64,000 nucleotides of DNA from Flavobacterium gelidilacus DSM 15343 (GCF_000422685.1 NZ_KE383903.1:1-64000); one strand, 5' to 3'. Positions 17,436-25,684 are shown, counted from the stretch's first letter. The notes: generated by a model not told the origin, from the letters alone. Translations and numbers: made by a program.

Positions 17436-18710
17436 CTATTCTAAAATTCCTTTTTTCAACAATTGTCCGAATTCATACATGTCTTCGAAAGATGTGTAAA
17501 GTGGAACTGGTGCTAATCTAATAACATTTGGTTCTCTCCAATCTGTGATTACTCCGTTTTTCATTAAATAGTCGAATAAACTTCTTCCCTCTCCGTGAAG
17601 AAACACTGATAATTGACAAGCTCTTTCTTCTTGATTTGAAGGTGTAATGATTTCAAATGTACTATCTACTTCTTTATCAATTTCATGAAGAATATATTCT
17701 AAATAGGCTGTAATTAAATTACGTTTTTTGATTAATTTTTTCATTCCGATTTCTGCGAACATATCTACAGAAGCTAAATAAGGTGCTAAAGATAGAATTG
17801 GTAAATTACTAATTTGCCATCCATCTGCACTTCGAGCTGGATCAAATTTTGGTTCCATTAGAAAACGTCTTTCTTTGTTATGTCCCCACCAACCAGCAAA
17901 TCTTGGTAAATCTGTATTGTTATGATGTGCTTCGTGAACGAAATATCCTGAAGCATTTCCTGGTCCAGAATTCATGTATTTATAACTACACCAAGCTGCG
18001 AAATCAACATTCCACTCGTTTAGTTTTAATTCAATATTTCCTGCTGCGTGAGCTAAATCCCAACCAACGTAAGCTCCGTATTTATGACCTGCTTCTGTGA
18101 TGGTTTTTATGTCAAAAACTTGACCTGTGTAGTAGTTTACTCCACCGATTAGAACTAAAGCTAACTCATCTCCTACTTCATCAATCTTAGCTAAGACATC
18201 TTCTAGACGAATGTTGTGTTCTCCTTCTCTTCTTTTAATTTCTACAATAGCATCTTCTGGTTTTAATCCATGAAAATGAACTTGACTTTGAAACATGTAT
18301 TGATCAGATGGAAAAGCTTTTTCTTCGCAAATAATTTTATATTTTTTTGGTGTTGGATTGTAAAATGAAACCATTAACAAGTGAAGGTTTACGGTCAACG
18401 TATTCATTACTCCAATTTCTGAAGGTTTTGCTCCAACGATTTCTGATAAAGGTTGGCAAAAACGTTCTTGATAATCCCACCAAGGTTTGTCGGCATAAAA
18501 ATGTCCTTCTACCGCTAAGTTTGCCCAATCGTTCATTACTTCATCCACATAAGCTTTTGTTCTAACTGGCTGTAAACCCAGTGAGTTACCTGTAAAATAA
18601 ATTACTTGTTTTCCGTTTACTTTTGGAAAAATAAATTCGTTTCTATAGTGACTTAATTCGTCTTGTGCATCTAATTGTTGTGCAAATTCTCTAGTATTAT
18701 GAAAATCCAT
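17436..18710 (-). CDS. kynU: Kynureninase
   Basis: This 424-aa PLP enzyme has YFTGNSLGLQP near the N-terminus, VGWDLAHAAGNIELKLNEWNVDFAAWCSYKYMNSGPGN carrying the PLP-binding lysine (SYKY), and GWWGHN downstream, all typical of KynU. It cleaves kynurenine or 3-hydroxykynurenine to anthranilate or 3-hydroxyanthranilate plus alanine and follows KMO (9488-10834) in the pathway. Its stop codon touches the right arm of the inverted repeat that encloses the four-helix gene. Confidence 0.95.
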   Translation of the reverse strand: MDFHNTREFAQQLDAQDELSHYRNEFIFPKVNGKQVIYFTGNSLGLQPVRTKAYVDEVMNDWANLAVEGHFYADKPWWDYQERFCQPLSEIVGAKPSEIGVMNTLTVNLHLLMVSFYNPTPKKYKIICEEKAFPSDQYMFQSQVHFHGLKPEDAIVEIKRREGEHNIRLEDVLAKIDEVGDELALVLIGGVNYYTGQVFDIKTITEAGHKYGAYVGWDLAHAAGNIELKLNEWNVDFAAWCSYKYMNSGPGNASGYFVHEAHHNNTDLPRFAGWWGHNKERRFLMEPKFDPARSADGWQISNLPILSLAPYLASVDMFAEIGMKKLIKKRNLITAYLEYILHEIDKEVDSTFEIITPSNQEERACQLSVFLHGEGRSLFDYLMKNGVITDWREPNVIRLAPVPLYTSFEDMYEFGQLLKKGILE

Positions 18711-18789
18711 TGTGGTTATTGGTTTGAAGTGTAAAAATAGCGAAAAGTTTAGAGGTTTAAAAGTATAGCTGTTAAAAGTTTGATTTTGT

Positions 18790-18880
18790 GTAAGACAATG
18801 GCCAACTAGCCCTGATACAAGAATTGTTTGAGCTCTCCTTTTTAGGAAGCGAGTTCTTGTAGCAGGAATATGGTTTTCTA
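18790..18880. other. Structured intergenic element with a 13-bp near-perfect stem
   Basis: CCTGATACAAGAA at 18811-18823 pairs with TTCTTGTAGCAGG at 18854-18866 (12 of 13), with an inner AGGA/TCCT stem. It is the only strong feature in the 270-bp gap between kynU and queA, besides the queA terminator. It is GC-richer than its surroundings. From memory, sequence of the type GGCCAACTAGCCCTGAT recurs in flavobacterial genomes, so it may be a degraded dispersed element or a small RNA. I cannot say which. Confidence 0.45.
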
Positions 18881-18923
18881 AAATGCCCGAGCCATTCGCT
18901 ACTGATATTCATCTGCACAAGTC

Positions 18924-18955
18924 CAAAAAAAAATCTCATCATTGCTGATGAGATT
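18924..18955 (-). terminator. Intrinsic terminator of queA
   Basis: AATCTCATCA (18932-18941) pairs with TGATGAGATT (18946-18955); the A-run at 18924-18933 gives a U-tract on the minus strand. It lies 25 bases beyond the queA stop. Confidence 0.85.
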
Positions 18956-18980
18956 CTATAATTTTGATAATTGCTTTTGA

Positions 18981-20030
18981 TTAAATAATCAACATTGCAT
19001 CACCATAAGTGTAAAATTTATATTTTTCTTCAATAGCTTGTTTGTAAGCTTCTTTTAATAAATCGTGACCACAAAATGCAGCTGTTGTCATTAAAAGAGT
19101 TGATTTTGGTAAATGAAAATTTGTAATCATGCAATTTGCGATTCCGAATTCGTAAGGTGGATAAATAAATTTGTTTGTCCAACCTGAATATGGATTAAGT
19201 GTTTGTTGTGAAGAAACTGTACTTTCTATGGCACGCATAGATGTTGTACCCACTGAACAAATACGTTTTTTATTTACTTTTGCATTGTTTACGATATCAC
19301 ACGCTTCTTGAGAAACAATGATTTCTTCTGAATCCATTTTGTGTTTTGATAAATCTTCTACTTCAACTGGATTGAAAGTTCCTAAACCAACATGTAAAGT
19401 TACTTCTGCAAAATCTACACCTTTGATTTCTAATCTTTTTAATAAATGTTTAGAAAAGTGTAAACCTGCCGTTGGTGCTGCAACAGCTCCTTCATGTTTA
19501 GCATAGATTGTTTGGTAACGATCTGCATCTTCTGGAGTTACTTCTCTGTTGATGAATTTTGGGATTGGCGTTTCTCCAAGTTCAGTTAATTTGCTTCTAA
19601 ATTCTTCGTAAGAACCGTCATATAAAAAACGTAATGTTCTACCTCTTGATGTTGTATTGTCAATTACCTCAGCGACTAATGAATCGTCATCACCAAAATA
19701 TAATTTGTTTCCGATACGTATTTTACGAGCTGGATCAACTAAAACATCCCAAAGGCGTTGTTCTGCATTTAGTTCTCTTAATAAAAACACTTCGATACGT
19801 GCACCTGTTTTTTCTTTGTTTCCGAATAAACGTGCTGGAAAAACTTTCGTATTGTTTAAAACCATTACATCCCCTTCATCAAAATAGTCAATAACATCCT
19901 TGAACATTTTGTGTTCGATAGTTTTTTCTTTTCTATTGATAACCATTAAACGAGATTCATCTCTGTTTTCTGCTGGAAATTCTGCTAATAATTCTTCTGG
20001 TAAAGTGAATCCGAAATGTGATAATTTCAT
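18981..20030 (-). CDS. queA: tRNA preQ1(34) S-adenosylmethionine ribosyltransferase-isomerase
   Basis: This 349-aa protein starts [31 protein letters not shown] and contains [46 protein letters not shown] and [11 protein letters not shown], all QueA signatures. It transfers the ribosyl part of SAM to preQ1 in the tRNA anticodon, forming epoxyqueuosine. It appears monocistronic, with a promoter at 20087-20094 and a terminator at 18924-18955. Three TTATAAG-type heptamers sit in its 5' leader. Confidence 0.95.
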   Translation of the reverse strand: MKLSHFGFTLPEELLAEFPAENRDESRLMVINRKEKTIEHKMFKDVIDYFDEGDVMVLNNTKVFPARLFGNKEKTGARIEVFLLRELNAEQRLWDVLVDPARKIRIGNKLYFGDDDSLVAEVIDNTTSRGRTLRFLYDGSYEEFRSKLTELGETPIPKFINREVTPEDADRYQTIYAKHEGAVAAPTAGLHFSKHLLKRLEIKGVDFAEVTLHVGLGTFNPVEVEDLSKHKMDSEEIIVSQEACDIVNNAKVNKKRICSVGTTSMRAIESTVSSQQTLNPYSGWTNKFIYPPYEFGIANCMITNFHLPKSTLLMTTAAFCGHDLLKEAYKQAIEEKYKFYTYGDAMLII

Positions 20031-20039
20031 ATAAGAAAG

Positions 20040-20060
20040 TTATAAGTTATATGTTATAAG
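20040..20060. repeat. Three tandem TTATAAG-type heptamers in the queA 5' leader
   Basis: TTATAAG, TTATATG and TTATAAG are contiguous at 20040-20060, between the queA promoter and start codon. This is another 7-bp-period repeat of the window. Confidence 0.75.
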
Positions 20061-20086
20061 TTGGTTGCCCACACTTTTAACGAGTG

Positions 20087-20094
20087 CAAATATA
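20087..20094 (-). promoter_or_regulatory. -7 element TATATTTG for queA
   Basis: The complement of CAAATATA matches TAnnTTTG exactly and lies 57 bases upstream of the queA start. Confidence 0.55.
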
Positions 20095-20171
20095 CGACTG
20101 TGGAATAGGCGTTGTCAAGTGTTTTGATGTTTATTTTTAAAAAATCAATGAAAACGGCAAGTCACAATGTT

Positions 20172-21419
20172 TTATATATCAGAAATATGAAAGCCCAAGC
20201 TTTTTAAATCCTCCCAAAAAGTGGGAAATGATTTTGAAACCACCTCAGCTTCATTAATAACTAATGACGTTTTTAATGCTAATGGTGCAAAAGCCATCGC
20301 CATTCTATGATCTTGATATGTGTCTATACTTGATTCGATTATTAGATTTTTCGATTGTTCGATTGTTAGAGAATCGTTTGTAACTGAAACAGTAGCTCCA
20401 AGTTTTGACAATTCGGTTTTTAGTGCTTCTAATCGGTCGGTTTCTTTAATTTTTAAAGTGTGTAACCCTGTTAAATGACAACCTATTCCTAATCCGAAAC
20501 AGGTTACTGCAATGGTTTGAGCAATGTCTGGAGAATTTTTTAAATTGTGAATTGTGAATTGTGAATTGTGAACGTAGACTTTACGTAAAATAATACTATG
20601 ATTTTCAAAAAAAGTTTCTACTCCAAAGTCTTTGTATATTTCTGCTAATGCTGAATCTCCTTGTAAGCTATTTTGTTTGTAGCTTGAAAGAGTGATTTGT
20701 GTTCCAATTTCTGAAAGGGCAACAATTGAATAGAAATACGAAGCCGAAGACCAATCTGATTCAATGGTGAATTGTGAATTGTGAATTGTAAATTGTGGGT
20801 TTACTTTGATGACATTATTTTTAAAACTGGTTTCAACACCTATTTCATTTATTAATGCTAATGTCATTTTTATGTATGGAATGGACGTGATTTCTCCTTC
20901 GAGTGTTAATTCTAATCCGTTTTCCAACTTTGGTGCAATTAATAATAAAGCTGAAATATATTGACTACTAACATCTGCTTTTAAGGACACTTTGTTTTTT
21001 GTGATTTTTTGACCTTTGATTCTTATTGGTGGAAAACCTTCATTTTCTTCATACGTAATTTCTGCTCCAAGTTGTTTTAAAGCTTCTACTAGAATCTTTA
21101 TTGGACGTTCTTTCATTCTTGAAGAACCCGTTAGAACAATTTCTCTATTTTCTTGAATGGCAAAAAAAGCGGTTAGAAATCGCATAGCTGTTCCAGCATG
21201 ATGAACGTCAATTAATTGTGAATTGTGAATTGTGAGTTGTGAATTTCGTAATGCTTCTACCATCACGTTTGAATCATCTGATTGAGAAATGTTTTTTAAT
21301 TCAATATTTGGATATAAAGCTTGCAACAATAATAAACGATTGGTTTCTGACTTAGAACCCGTAACATTAATTGAAGATTGAGTTTTATTTATACTTGATT
21401 GTTGAAGTACTATATTCAT
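20172..21419 (-). CDS. aroA: 3-phosphoshikimate 1-carboxyvinyltransferase (EPSP synthase) with heptamer insertions
   Basis: This 415-aa protein has the EPSP synthase signatures GSKSETNRLLLLQ, HAGTAMRFLTAFF, SDWSSASYFYS, SPDIAQTIAVTC and DHRMAMAFAPL. The enzyme joins shikimate-3-phosphate and PEP in the shikimate pathway. The sequence is unusual in carrying IHNSQFT-type repeats at three places (about residues 60-68, 209-219 and 284-294), encoded by tandem AATTCAC heptamers. They fall just before conserved motifs, probably in loops or strand edges, and keep the frame. The gene follows the SMR exporter with no gap (stop codon and start codon adjacent). Confidence 0.93.
   Translation of the reverse strand: MNIVLQQSSINKTQSSINVTGSKSETNRLLLLQALYPNIELKNISQSDDSNVMVEALRNSQLTIHNSQLIDVHHAGTAMRFLTAFFAIQENREIVLTGSSRMKERPIKILVEALKQLGAEITYEENEGFPPIRIKGQKITKNKVSLKADVSSQYISALLLIAPKLENGLELTLEGEITSIPYIKMTLALINEIGVETSFKNNVIKVNPQFTIHNSQFTIESDWSSASYFYSIVALSEIGTQITLSSYKQNSLQGDSALAEIYKDFGVETFFENHSIILRKVYVHNSQFTIHNLKNSPDIAQTIAVTCFGLGIGCHLTGLHTLKIKETDRLEALKTELSKLGATVSVTNDSLTIEQSKNLIIESSIDTYQDHRMAMAFAPLALKTSLVINEAEVVSKSFPTFWEDLKSLGFHISDI
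20543..20570. repeat. AATTGTG heptamer x4 inside aroA (site 1)
   Basis: Four perfect contiguous AATTGTG units on the plus strand; read on the aroA strand they encode HNSQFTI-type peptide. Confidence 0.95.
20763..20797. repeat. AATTGTG heptamer x5 inside aroA (site 2)
   Basis: Five contiguous units, three perfect and two with one change (AATGGTG, AATTGTA), just before the SDWSSASYFYS motif. Confidence 0.93.
21214..21241. repeat. AATTGTG heptamer x4 inside aroA (site 3)
   Basis: Three perfect units and one AGTTGTG, adjacent to the HAGTAMRFL motif of aroA. Confidence 0.93.
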
Positions 21420-21746
21420 TTAGTTAGAAACAAATTTTAATCCTACTAATGATAGAATTAATGTGGTTAAAAAAAATACACGCCAAAAAGTTGCTGGTTC
21501 TTTAAAAATAAATATTCCAACTAAAACACTTCCAACAGCTCCAATTCCTGTCCAAACTGCATAAGCTGTTCCGATTGGTAATTCTTTTGTTGCTTTTACC
21601 AATAAAACCATACTTATGGTTAAGCAAATTAAAAAACCAGCATACCAATAATAAGATATGTTTCCTGAAGTTTCTTTTGCTTTTCCTAAGCAAGTTGCAA
21701 AACCTACTTCAAAAAGACCTGCTATTATTAATAAAATCCAGTTCAA
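21420..21746 (-). CDS. Small multidrug resistance transporter, Gdx/SugE (guanidinium exporter) type
   Basis: This 108-aa protein has four TM helices. GLFEVGFATCLG carries the essential membrane Glu near position 13, and ELPIGTAYAVWTGIGAVGSVLVGI is the SMR signature. The GTAYAVWTGIGAVG form and the ending SLVGLKF are closest to the SugE/Gdx branch, which exports guanidinium, rather than EmrE. I see no guanidine riboswitch upstream; the gene follows a MazG-like gene with a single base between stop and start. Confidence 0.85.
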   Translation of the reverse strand: MNWILLIIAGLFEVGFATCLGKAKETSGNISYYWYAGFLICLTISMVLLVKATKELPIGTAYAVWTGIGAVGSVLVGIFIFKEPATFWRVFFLTTLILSLVGLKFVSN

Positions 21747-21747
21747 T

Positions 21748-22074
21748 TTATTTAAGTTTTTCGTTATTGTGATGTCTGTCGTGATCGCGATTAGTTTTTA
21801 AATCTAATTTTTTGTCAAAAGCGGCTTGAAGGTCGATTCCGGTTTGATTGGCAAGACACAAAACTACAAAAACTACGTCAGCTAATTCTTCGCCAAGGTC
21901 TTTATTTTTATCGCTTTCTTTTTCGGATTGTTCTCCGTAACGACGAGCGATTATTCTAGCCACTTCTCCTACTTCTTCAGTAAGTTGAGCCATGTTTGTT
22001 AATTCGTTAAAATAACGAACTCCATGTTCTTTTATCCAAGTGTCAACTTCTTGTTGGGAATTTTTTAGGTTCAT
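21748..22074 (-). CDS. MazG-like nucleotide pyrophosphohydrolase
   Basis: This 108-aa all-alpha NTP pyrophosphatase has the MazG/dCTPase metal motif: LTEEVGEVARIIAR (ExxE-like) followed by DLGEELADVVFVVLCLAN (ExxD). Members hydrolyse (d)NTPs to monophosphates, cleaning the nucleotide pool. The C-terminus is His/Asn-rich (NRDHDRHHNNEK). It is the first of a three-gene run with the SMR exporter and aroA. A degenerate AATTGTG repeat lies directly upstream. Confidence 0.85.
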   Translation of the reverse strand: MNLKNSQQEVDTWIKEHGVRYFNELTNMAQLTEEVGEVARIIARRYGEQSEKESDKNKDLGEELADVVFVVLCLANQTGIDLQAAFDKKLDLKTNRDHDRHHNNEKLK

Positions 22075-22087
22075 TTTTTATAATTAT

Positions 22088-22150
22088 GAATGGTGAATTG
22101 TAAATGATGAATTGCAAATTTACAATTCATAATTTGTAATTCACAATTAA
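22088..22150. repeat. Degenerate AATTGTG/AATTCAC inverted repeat
   Basis: Imperfect GAATTGT units in the left half and ACAATTC units in the right half form an AT-rich palindrome between the MazG-like gene and the 148-aa gene; its right end overlaps the last codons of the latter. It is related to the aroA repeats. Confidence 0.65.
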
Positions 22151-22593
22151 AGAATTGCTAACCAGTTTTTTTCTTCATAAACACCTGTTTCTTTCTCCGA
22201 AGCTATCACTTTTGCCGCTAATTCTTTCATAGCTTCGGCATTTTCTTCTTTATTGATAATGCAATTAATGATATATTCTCGAACTTGTGCAACAGTTTCA
22301 TCAATAATTTTCATATGCTTTTCTTGGTCTTGCATTGCCATTACTAAATTGGCTTCGGCTAGTTTTTCGTCTAAGATTTTGTCTTCATAGTTGGCAATAT
22401 CCTCGTCCATCTCTTCAAAATCATAGTCGAAAATACCACGTTCGTTTAAACGTTTGGTAACTATTTGTTTAAATTCTCGCATGATATCTGGTTGATCTAA
22501 TAATGGTTGTTGCTCTACCCATTGCATAAAGGCCTCGTCTGCAACATCTGCTTCTAAATAATAAATTATTTTTTCGGTATATTTTGTTTTCAC
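22147..22593 (-). CDS. Hypothetical acidic helical protein
   Basis: This 148-aa protein has no signal peptide or TM segment. It is strongly acidic and mostly helical (DEDIANYEDKILDEKLAEANLVMAMQDQ) and ends EKNWLAIL. I do not recognise a family. It lies between the transposase gene (20 bp upstream) and the MazG-like gene, all on the minus strand. Its 3' end runs into the degenerate AATTGTG repeat. It could be part of the nucleotide-pyrophosphohydrolase operon. Confidence 0.65.
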   Translation of the reverse strand: MKTKYTEKIIYYLEADVADEAFMQWVEQQPLLDQPDIMREFKQIVTKRLNERGIFDYDFEEMDEDIANYEDKILDEKLAEANLVMAMQDQEKHMKIIDETVAQVREYIINCIINKEENAEAMKELAAKVIASEKETGVYEEKNWLAIL

Positions 22594-22612
22594 CTTGTTG
22601 AAATTTTTAGGT

Positions 22613-23104
22613 TTATTGTTTTGGTTTATTAAATGTATCTTCTTTCCATTTTTCGGGATTGGTTTCTATATAATTACAAATTCTAAGATAGGATAATTCA
22701 TCTTTTATAATATGATCATAAAAAGAGCGATGCCAAACAAAATCTTTAAAACCCATGCTATGAATTTCTTTTGAAGATGTGGTTTTAAATGCTCCAACTA
22801 ATTGTGACACTGATTTTATTTTAGTACTTGAATCCACTAAATGACTATCTATTTCTAAAACAAAATGAAAATGATTTGGCATTACAATAGTAGCATGTAA
22901 AACAACATATTTATAATGTTCTGCTAACCAATTTATTTGATTTTGAACAACAACACCAAATTTATTTAAATTCATTTTTTTATTTTCTACAAAACCCAAA
23001 CAACAATCGAAATTTTTTACATTGCCCGTAATGAAATATAAATTATTTTGCGAATAATTATATCCTAATTTTCTATTGGGCTTTCTATTTAAATTATTTT
23101 GCAT
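22613..23104 (-). CDS. REP-associated tyrosine transposase (RAYT, Y1_Tnp)
   Basis: This 163-aa protein matches the single-domain Y1/TnpA-REP family: LYFITGNVKN near the start, the HUH motif MPNHFHFVLEI, and FVWHRSFYDHIIKDELSYLRICNYIETNPEKW with the catalytic Tyr region (SFYDH). Such enzymes bind and process REP palindromes and are usually single-copy and domesticated. Fitting this, GGACAGGTC(G/T)CGACCTGTCC palindromes lie 60 bp upstream of its start and at two more sites within 1.7 kb. Confidence 0.92.
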   Translation of the reverse strand: MQNNLNRKPNRKLGYNYSQNNLYFITGNVKNFDCCLGFVENKKMNLNKFGVVVQNQINWLAEHYKYVVLHATIVMPNHFHFVLEIDSHLVDSSTKIKSVSQLVGAFKTTSSKEIHSMGFKDFVWHRSFYDHIIKDELSYLRICNYIETNPEKWKEDTFNKPKQ

Positions 23105-23164
23105 TTTGAAAATTAAATTAATCTTTCAATTAAAATTACGAATTATTCTGCAAATATTGGGTAC

Positions 23165-23184
23165 GGACAGGTCGCGACCTGTCC
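23165..23184. repeat. REP palindrome GGACAGGTCGCGACCTGTCC
   Basis: This is a perfect 20-bp palindrome 60 bp upstream of the RAYT start, flanked by TAC and CTAC. It is far more GC-rich than its surroundings. Confidence 0.93.
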
Positions 23185-23325
23185 CTACACAAAATTATTT
23201 TTCTTATTTTTCTCTTGATAAACAACATATCACAATTTGTGAATTATTAATACCAAATTTAATAATTAATTGTTAATTATTAATGCTGCCTTGCGAATTG
23301 TGGGTTTTGTTTAAAAAGCGCCATT

Positions 23326-23484
23326 TTTGGGGTTATGAATGCCAAATTTGGGGTTTATAGCGTCATATTTGGGGTTATTGACGTCAAATTTGAGGTTGTT
23401 TGATGCCATGTATGAGGTTGTTTGCGTTTTAATTGGGGTTTTGGATGCCAAGTTTGGGGTTCTAGATGTGATATTTGGGGTTTT
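23326..23484. repeat. Degenerate 21-bp tandem array (eight units)
   Basis: Units beginning TTTGGGGTT (variants TTTGAGGTT, TATGAGGTT, ATTGGGGTT) start at 23326, 23347, 23368, 23389, 23411, 23432, 23453 and 23474, a spacing of 21 (once 22). Unit ends often read GCCAAA, GTCATA or GTCAAA. Read on the minus strand the unit resembles codons for NPKFGIH, but stop codons and the 22-bp unit break any ORF. It occupies most of the 450-bp gap between the RAYT gene and the next gene. Confidence 0.9.
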
Positions 23485-23515
23485 TAATATAATTGCTTTG
23501 CAATTATATTAAAAA
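23481..23515. terminator. Perfect 16-bp AT-rich hairpin beside a REP
   Basis: TTTTTAATATAATTGC (23481-23496) pairs completely with 23500-23515 around a TTT loop. It sits downstream of the 158-aa gene and directly joins the REP at 23516. It may act as a terminator or be part of the REP unit. Confidence 0.6.
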
Positions 23516-23537
23516 CGGACAGGTCTCGACCTGTCCG
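23516..23537. repeat. REP palindrome, second copy
   Basis: CGGACAGGTCTCGACCTGTC plus CG is palindromic except for the central TC. It lies 19 bp past the stop of the 158-aa gene. Confidence 0.9.
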
Positions 23538-23556
23538 TACTTTTATTAATTTAAAA

Positions 23557-24033
23557 TTATTCTGTGGGAGTGTTTGTTGTGCCTGTTCGGTTAAAGAATT
23601 GCGATAACTCATTCACTTTAGTTTCATAGCCAGCTACTTTAGTATTAAACTTATACTTGCTATAATCATAATCGGTTAATGCTGCCTGATAATTGTCGAA
23701 ATCGTGTAAAATTTTATTGTTGTTTAAACCATCAATAATGTTTTGCAGTCGGTTGATGGTATTTTGCAGAAACTCTCTCGAATCGAAGTCGTTTTGAAAC
23801 TCAGCCCAATCGACATCTGGAGAACTTAATGCTGGTTGTCCGCTTTTATAATCTTTTACCTTATTTACAATAAGTTTATTCTGCTCGTTTATGCTACCGT
23901 ATTTTTGGCGTTCATCGGGCAAAAGGTTTCTAAATTTAGCACTCAAAAGGTTTTCTAGCGCTGTTAAATTGGTTGCTGTTCCTGTTTTTTCGGCAGCTGT
24001 GTAGTGCACTGGGTTTAAATTTTCAAAAGGCAT
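23557..24033 (-). CDS. Hypothetical helical protein
   Basis: This 158-aa soluble protein has no signal peptide. It starts MPFENLNPVHYTAAEKTGT and is helical and Asn/Asp-rich in the second half, with a C-terminus ending NRTGTTNTPTE. I do not recognise a family with confidence. The upstream part (ALENLLSAKFRNLLPDERQKYG) looks like an ordered helical domain. The gene is followed by a REP, a hairpin and the 21-bp tandem array, whose minus-strand reading resembles a decayed peptide repeat. Confidence 0.65.
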   Translation of the reverse strand: MPFENLNPVHYTAAEKTGTATNLTALENLLSAKFRNLLPDERQKYGSINEQNKLIVNKVKDYKSGQPALSSPDVDWAEFQNDFDSREFLQNTINRLQNIIDGLNNNKILHDFDNYQAALTDYDYSKYKFNTKVAGYETKVNELSQFFNRTGTTNTPTE

Positions 24034-24098
24034 AAGTATCTGGTTTTAAGTTAATACTAAACCAAAATTAGTGAATTTTCTTATATCTTGAAAAAAAA

Positions 24099-24551
24099 TT
24101 ATTCTTTGTTCTTAGTGTCAATAATAATGGTAACTGGACCGTCATTTACTAGTGCAACTTTCATGTCTGCACCAAATTTCCCTGTATGTATTTTCTTACT
24201 CACTTCGTTTTCCATTTGCGAAACAAAATTCTCATATAAAGGAATGGCAGTTTCTGGTTTTGCGGCTTTTATGTAAGACGGTCGATTTCCTTTTTTGGTA
24301 GCTGCATGAAGTGTGAATTGACTAACCACAATAATTTCACCATTTATATCTTTTACGGATAAATTCATTACTTCACTTTCATCAGCAAAAATGCGAAGAT
24401 TAGCAATTTTTGATGTCAACCAATTGATGTCTTCTTGATTATCTGCTTCTTCAATTCCTATTAAGATTAGTAAGCCTTGATTTATTTGGGCTACTATTTT
24501 GTTTTCTATTTCAACGGATGCTTCTAATACTCTTTGAATTACTGCTTTCAT
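24099..24551 (-). CDS. dtd: D-aminoacyl-tRNA deacylase
   Basis: This 150-aa protein begins MKAVIQRVLEASVEI and has the two cross-subunit active-site motifs SQFTLHA and NDGPVT, as in Dtd. The enzyme removes D-amino acids mischarged on tRNAs, and glycine from tRNA-Ala. It lies downstream of rsgA, separated by about 150 bp that include tandem REP sequence. Length and motifs fit an intact gene. Confidence 0.93.
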   Translation of the reverse strand: MKAVIQRVLEASVEIENKIVAQINQGLLILIGIEEADNQEDINWLTSKIANLRIFADESEVMNLSVKDINGEIIVVSQFTLHAATKKGNRPSYIKAAKPETAIPLYENFVSQMENEVSKKIHTGKFGADMKVALVNDGPVTIIIDTKNKE

Positions 24552-24654
24552 AATTTTTCATTTAGTAATTGCGAGGTACGAAGCAATCTTTTCAACTTTA
24601 CGTAAAACTTCATGAGATTACTTCGTGCCTAGTAATGACTGCCAATTAACAGAT

Positions 24655-24700
24655 TGCGACCAGGGACAGGTCTCGACCAGGGACAGGTCTCGACCTGTCC
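24655..24700. repeat. Tandem REP copies abutting the rsgA stop codon
   Basis: A partial unit (GGGACAGGTCTCGACCAG) is followed by a full GGACAGGTCTCGACCTGTCC at 24681-24700. The adjacent conserved flank CTAC supplies the complement of the rsgA stop TAG (24701-24703). Confidence 0.92.
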
Positions 24701-25684
24701 CTACTCGGATTTTCTTGTTTTATCGCTTTCTGCTCTGTCTTCTCCGTAGATGTCGTTTCTATAATTGTCTTCGTCTCCTTCTAATAATTGCAAATAAGAT
24801 TTATATCTTGACCATGCAATTTCATCTTTATCTAAAGCATCTTTAACGGCACATTTTGGTTCGTCTTTATGCAAACAATTGTTGAATTTACACTCCTCTT
24901 TTAAAGCAAAAAATTCGGGATAATAATCTCCGATTTCTTGTTTATCCATATCTACAATTCCAAATCCACGAATTCCGGGTGTGTCTATTATTTGAGCTCC
25001 GAAAGCTAAATCAAACATTTCTGCAAAGGTTGTAGTATGTTTTCCTTGTGAATAGGATGCCGAAATTTGATTGGTTTTTAAATTTAATGAAGGTTCTAAA
25101 GTATTCACCAAAGTTGATTTTCCAACACCTGAATGTCCTGAAAACATAGAAACTCTATCTTTCATTAAAGCTTTAAGTTCTTCAACTCCAGTTCCATCTT
25201 GAGCAGAAACTCGCAAACATTTATAACCTACACTAGTGTAAATGTGTTGCATGTATAATTGTTCGTCTAAAGTAGCTTCATCAAACGTATCAATTTTATT
25301 GAAAACAATTACTGCTTCAATTCCATAGGCTTCTGCTGTAACTAAAAACCGATCGATAAAACTAGTTGTAGTTGGTGGATTATTAATCGTTACCAATAAA
25401 ATAACAATATCAATATTTGATGCAATAATATGCATTTGATGGGATAGGTTAACCGATTTTCTTACAATATAGTTTTTACGATCATGAATAGTATTAATTG
25501 TACCAATATTTGCTTCATCAACGTTATCCACATCAAAGTCTACTACATCTCCAACTGCAATTGGGTTTGTACTTTTAATTCCTTGCATTCGGAATTTTCC
25601 TTTAATACGACATTCGAAAAACTTATTTTCTTTAGTTTTTACGGTGTACCAACTTCCTGTAGATTTATAAACGATTCCTGTCAT
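24701..25684 (-). CDS. rsgA: Ribosome small-subunit-dependent GTPase A
   Basis: This 327-aa circularly permuted GTPase has an N-terminal OB fold (YKSTGSWYTVKTKENKFFECRIKGKFR), G4 NKID, G1 SGHSGVGKSTL and G3 DTPGIRGFG, then a zinc knuckle CKFNNCLHKDEPKC. It acts late in 30S maturation. It has a -7 promoter element at 25746-25753. Its stop codon and perhaps its last residues come from the flank of a REP, so the C-terminal tail may have been modified by repeat insertion. Confidence 0.95.
   Translation of the reverse strand: MTGIVYKSTGSWYTVKTKENKFFECRIKGKFRMQGIKSTNPIAVGDVVDFDVDNVDEANIGTINTIHDRKNYIVRKSVNLSHQMHIIASNIDIVILLVTINNPPTTTSFIDRFLVTAEAYGIEAVIVFNKIDTFDEATLDEQLYMQHIYTSVGYKCLRVSAQDGTGVEELKALMKDRVSMFSGHSGVGKSTLVNTLEPSLNLKTNQISASYSQGKHTTTFAEMFDLAFGAQIIDTPGIRGFGIVDMDKQEIGDYYPEFFALKEECKFNNCLHKDEPKCAVKDALDKDEIAWSRYKSYLQLLEGDEDNYRNDIYGEDRAESDKTRKSE

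Noticed and set aside
18911..18930. Possible tRNA or rRNA fragment between kynU and queA
   Set aside because: No cloverleaf, T-loop GTTCRA motif or CCA end could be found; only a hairpin element and the queA terminator are supported.
23326..23484. Possible CRISPR array
   Set aside because: Units are contiguous and diverged, without constant repeats separated by unique spacers, and no cas genes are near.
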